A stretch of DNA of 64,000 bases, taken from contig OW051495.1 of assembly GCA_932521035.1 (NCBI GenBank), positions 5,394,001 to 5,458,000 on the forward strand, read 5' to 3'. This document shows positions 59,910 through 64,000 of this stretch, in pieces (the stretch's first letter is position 1; every line of letters starts with the position of its first letter). A program made the translations under genes and the position numbers. The notes under the pieces are model-generated. The model was not told the DNA's origin, searched no databases, and was given only the letters and a program-made list of their open reading frames with translations. The DNA comes from Oscheius dolichura. Lineage: Eukaryota; Nematoda; Chromadorea; Rhabditida; Rhabditidae.

Positions 59910-62900
59910 CTAATCACGTCTGAAACGGCGTTCATCGATGGCTTTACGCATGTTCTTCAGGCATTCCTCGAGCGACATAGTGTTCTACAAAATGTTATAG
60001 AAGGATATAATTAGATAAGCACACCTCTTGTGACATGGCACATACCAGAGCTGGTATTTGACGTACGGCGCGACCACTGAGTCCAATTGCTTCACTTGAG
60101 ATGGTCCACAGATTCGAAGACAGCTCATGGTATTTATCGCTGATTTCCCATGGTGCTGTTAACGACGACGAACTATCTACAATTCCTACCTAAAAAATAC
60201 CAGCTTATTCAATTAATTTTGTAATACTCGTTGTAACTCCTTGACACAGTCATAAAGAATAGTGTACATGGCAATTTGTGATGGCTGTCCCACATGTCGG
60301 ACAAAATCAACTCTATCAATCAGCGCAGAATCGAGACACTTTTCAAGATTTGAAGTGCACATAATAAGGATATTTTTCCTCCTAAAGATGCGTAAAGGGG
60401 AGAATTATGACTACAAACCTGCGAATTCGGTCAATTTGCGTAATCAATGCATTGACAGCACGGATTGAATCGGCAGGATCGCCTCGATTGGATGAGCTGT
60501 CGCGGGACATACCCAAAGATTCAACCTATAGGATAGAAAATTACTGGCACTGCTTATACCTCGTCTATCAGCACGAAAACCATGCATTTTCCATCTTCAG
60601 CTAGATCATCGATATGGTCGAACATTTTTTGCACTAATTTACCACTCTAAATACAGGTAAAGTAAACCATCAGTTAAGTTACCTCCGAAAACCATTTCGA
60701 AAAAAGGCTGTGGCTGTTAATTTCAATCATTACGCTTCTTGGATAAATATGATTAAGCTGAATGGATAACAGTTGTGCTAATCCCTTGCAAAGAGAAGTT
60801 TTTCCGGTGCCTGGCGGACCTAAAAGAAATTTATAGCATTACCTAAGGCAGACCTAAAAGCATAATCATTCGATGCACTGTGATGATATTTGTATCCACA
60901 CCGCTTTCTGATAGTCTAACCAACGAGTAAACATACGACATAAGCTGAAGTTTATTATTTTTTTTAAATAAAATACAAAATACCTCATTTTTCAGATTAC
61001 CGTTATAGAAAAGATTTTGCCAGATATTTTCAAACTCTATGCAAGGCAAATTCCACAACTGAGAACCAACTGCACTTTCATCCGAATTGGCGTTTACTAT
61101 AATGGATGGAAATACAATTGACCTTGTAAGAAAAACTTACAAGAAAGATCTTGTGACAGCGCTCCATCTGAATTAGGTCTGTAGAGATGTAGATCCGAGA
61201 GCTTCAATATCGCAGATGTGAGCTCACGCGTTAGATCAGCTCCATCACCAATTTTAGTACATCCAACGCAGAGTGAGTCAATCATGTCTATAGCGTATAC
61301 ATAAATATAAAAGAGATACTAAAAGTTAACCTGATAAAGGTGACGGAACTACTAACGTTCTCCAATTTCTCTTTTTATACTTGCTATTGTGGACAATAGC
61401 CTCAATCTCACCTAAACGTGCTTCTACAATTGATTTTGCTCTAAACGACTTAATATTTTACTATTATTTAAACTGACACTCCGTTTTTAAGTCGAATTGT
61501 GATTATGGGCACAATAGAATTATTATGACTAATACTATGTTCTATATTAGAGACTGGAGAAACAGCAAAATCGTCTTCATGAACGTCATCATGGATAGTT
61601 TTGTTTGAATCCGATGTCTTCGTTTTCAAGTTTTTCGTGTCGTGATTTCCATGTATAGAAGCGGGCCTAGATACTGACGGATCTTTATTGACGGTATGAC
61701 TGGAAGGTTTCTGGCCTGGGTAACTATGGGTAGGACGAACCACACTAAGGCCATTCTAAAAGCTCCCGATATTCAGGGAAAAAAATTAAAGAAACCGTTA
61801 CCCTATCTTTTTCAATATATTGGTAGCTGTCCTCATCATATCCAGTCCAATATTTTACTGCATGACCTCCAGAAGCTACAATGAAAAATAAACGAAATTG
61901 TTTGAAAGCATACTTTTTTTCTTTCCTTTTTTTCCATCGTTTGTATTATTTTCAGGAAGTTTTGAAGTATTATTTGAAGTATTCGGCCTGCTATTGGTAA
62001 GTTCCTGGGGCTTGTGTGATTCTTTAGAAAGACACCGAATGTTAGATTCTTCCTAAAATTGCGTTGCATAGATAAGATCTTTTATACACTCACATTGTCG
62101 TCTGTTTCTTTCTCCCCAAAACCTAGAGTTTTTCCTCGATGAACATCCATTGTTCTCTAAAAACAAAACATTAAATATAGAGCTCGCTTGCCTGTTTTGT
62201 GTGAGACCTATTGGTAACTGTTTTAGGGTTTACTAAAGGTACATAGATATTCTTTTGTGGCATCTCGGAAACATTCGAAACCGCCTCGCTGTTTTTCGCA
62301 ACGTTAGAAACAATTAATGGCTTTTCCAAGAGATTATCAAGACAATTGTGCTCCTTTTCTATCTTATTATTCATAACAGAAGGTAATTCCACATTTTTTG
62401 TTTCACCGATTTGAGTCACAAGCTGATTTTCTGGCTTCACCTTTTCTTCTTCATCGCTTTTTATCACATGTGGATTTTTCGGCTCTACATTTTCTTGCTC
62501 ACTGGTTTTTAAGATAGGCAGGCTTTCCAGTTCCGTAGATTTGGAAATGGGTGTGCCAAAACCAGATCCAGCCCAAGCAATCTGAAGTATTGGAAGGTTA
62601 TCACATCAATTGAACCATTAATAAAACAGTCAAAAATCCCTTACGCTATTACTCTTTCTAGGGTCATCCCTTTGGAGGAGTTTCTTCGCGCGCTGTATGA
62701 AAGAAGGATCCACAACATTTGGATTTGTAAAAGTGAGTCCATAGTTGCAAGCCGTCTTGTTACTGGAAAATGATGTATCTGAATCAATTTTTCCAAAAAC
62801 AACTTTTGGCGAAAACCTTCGCTAATTCCACTAAGAACTCTTTCGCTATCTTGATATTCTGTGTCATCTTCTTCAAGTGTGGTAGAAGAAGACGACTGAT

Positions 62901-62922
62901 ATTCGTTCGACAACGCCTCCAT
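59910..62922 (-). CDS. pch-2: PCH2/TRIP13 AAA+ ATPase with a long N-terminal extension
   Basis: AAA+ remodeller of HORMA proteins (MAD2, meiotic HORMADs). The conserved part runs from about 61530 to 59910: [51 protein letters not shown], Walker [17 protein letters not shown] (about 60770-60820), [20 protein letters not shown], Walker [34 protein letters not shown], sensor-1 region [14 protein letters not shown], and the C-terminal helix [15 protein letters not shown]. In-frame exons continue upstream through 61560-62922 with no start codon nearer: [13 protein letters not shown], a Lys/Glu/Asn-rich low-complexity stretch, and [20 protein letters not shown] at 62922. TRIP13 is normally about 430 residues; this model approaches 900. 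The upstream exons could belong to a separate gene if an unseen start exists. Confidence 0.85.
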
Positions 62923-63528
62923 TCCTAAACGGGTATTTTATATCACAAAGTAATGAGAGGCGGGAAATAATTGTCAACTCCTTCTTCTACTTTTGAAATT
63001 ATTTGGAGAGCAAGTTTTCTACTTCTTATAAAAATCAAAGCGTTGAAAGCTAAAATAAATGAAACTAATACAAAAAGTGAAAAAAAAAAACAATGAACAG
63101 AAAGCAATCAACAGAATGCTCTTCTCTCAGGATTATATAATTTGCATTCAAAAATTTGAGACTAGCGCCAAGCGCGGTTATTTGGGCATTTTGAATTTTT
63201 GGCGAAGATGTTGTTATTTCCCATTGATGCTGCAGTTTGTTCCTCTGTACAGGCTGTGGAATCACAAAAGCGTATATGATAAACAGTTGTATAAAAAGAA
63301 GAAAACGTAGCAGTGATCTTCTGGTATGACCAACGATAATTTTCAAAGTTCCTCATATAGCGAGTCCCGTTTTCCACCGGGCCACCTTACACGAACTATT
63401 GTAATCAATAAGCACTAAATTTTATTGTGGAGATTGCTCTTTACAGTGTCCGAGGTGCTACCGGCACCCCCTCGGTGAACTCTTTGTTGGTATCGATCCG
63501 ATAATCGCCCCCTTATAAAACAGTCGCC
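62923..63528. other. Divergent promoter region of PCH2 and the mARC-like gene
   Basis: AT-rich to mixed. Short frames on both strands near 63060-63380 lack signatures. No gene recognised. Confidence 0.4.
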
Positions 63529-64000
63529 ATGAACCGCGAAGAAGCCAAGCTTCTAGTCGGCTGTATCGGAGCTTCGTTTGCCGTTTACCTGGTTCTTTCC
63601 TCGTGTCCCGAATATATTCCTCCTCCTTAGACTTTTCGTCAGTTGAAGCAATGGCTCGCCTCCAATGCAAACGACGGATTTGTGCCCATCGGAGTGGTCA
63701 AGAGTTTGCACATCTATCCGGCCAAGTCATGCAAAGGGAAGCAGGTGGGACGGGGGACCAGAGAGGGAGACTGTCTTTGTAGGTATTTTCGTTTTATTGT
63801 GGATCGAAGGGGCCGCAGTGGGGAGAGGTCAAAGACCGTCACTTTCAACTTATCGACGGCAAGACCGGAGTGTTCTGGACGGCCAGGCAAAAGCCCAAAA
63901 TGGTTTGTCTATCCTATCCGGGAGGAATAGGACTGTCAGGTACTGGTTGATGTGATGGTCGAGGGAGGAGTGGTCACGGTGACGGTGCCCGACGGGAGAC
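63529..64000 (+). CDS. mARC-like MOSC-domain protein (5' part, cut by window end)
   Basis: Molybdenum-cofactor enzyme family of the outer mitochondrial membrane (mitochondrial amidoxime-reducing component). ATG 63529 starts MNREEAKLLVGCIGASFAV, an N-terminal membrane anchor. After a short intron ending cctccttag: FRQLKQWLASNANDGFVPIG, then VVKSLHIYPAKSCKGKQ, the MOSC N-terminal hallmark. The next exon reads GPQWGEVKDRHFQLIDGKTG, FWTARQKPKM (the T-A-R-Q motif of the family), and another continues VLVDVMVEGGVVTVTVPDG to the edge of the window. The C-terminal MOSC domain with the cofactor-binding Cys lies beyond the window. The first intron's donor is ambiguous (after FA or after YL). Confidence 0.88.

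Overview
The window reads as compact nuclear DNA of an animal, most probably a nematode. The evidence is metazoan-only genes (ONECUT, WNK, KIDINS220, a homeobox gene), a nuclear receptor of the HNF4-derived type common in nematodes, a secreted protein with ShK domains, introns mostly 30-60 bp long, and closely spaced same-strand genes whose start codons sit just behind a 3' splice-site consensus (the pattern of trans-spliced operons). No prokaryotic, plasmid or phage architecture is seen. Gene models were read by eye from reading frames and gt/ag boundaries, so exon edges are approximate.

Layout: (1) 0.5-3.9 kb, ONECUT factor, minus strand. (2) 4.5-5.1 kb, an unassigned minus-strand reading frame. 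(3) 5.3-20.1 kb, an AT-rich housekeeping block: CYFIP/Sra-1 (minus), divergent from a URB1/Npa1 C-terminal-type gene (plus); a minus-strand cluster EED > small unknown protein > CKS1; divergent from it a plus-strand cluster CCT8 > CSN4. (4) 20.5-35.2 kb, GC-rich: an 11-finger C2H2 factor (minus), about 6 kb without a recognisable gene but carrying two palindromic repeats, a divergent nuclear receptor (plus), a seven-helix membrane protein (minus), an LC8-like dynein light chain (minus) and a secreted Cys-rich protein (plus). (5) 36.2-39.1 kb, AT-rich: a large foldback element with two head-to-head tRNA-like modules, then TFAM > FKBP2 (plus). (6) 40.4-59.4 kb, GC-rich: KIDINS220 (plus), a kinase-less three-finger receptor (minus), an ShK protein (minus), an NKL-type homeobox gene (plus), a tiny secreted peptide (minus), an ATF4-like bZIP gene (minus), a His/Tyr-rich exon pair (minus), about 2.9 kb without a gene, and WNK kinase (plus). 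(7) 59.9-62.9 kb, AT-rich: PCH2/TRIP13 with an unusually long N-terminal region (minus). (8) 63.5 kb to the end: start of a mARC/MOSC gene (plus), cut by the window edge.

The genes do not form one pathway. The clearest organisation is that AT-rich blocks carry tightly packed housekeeping genes with operon-like spacing, whereas GC-rich blocks carry developmental and signalling genes with larger flanks and most repeats. The strongest leads are a nuclear-receptor exon duplication, a dispersed tRNA-like repeat family (one dimer forming a giant hairpin), a BAMBI-like receptor without a kinase, and the extended PCH2.
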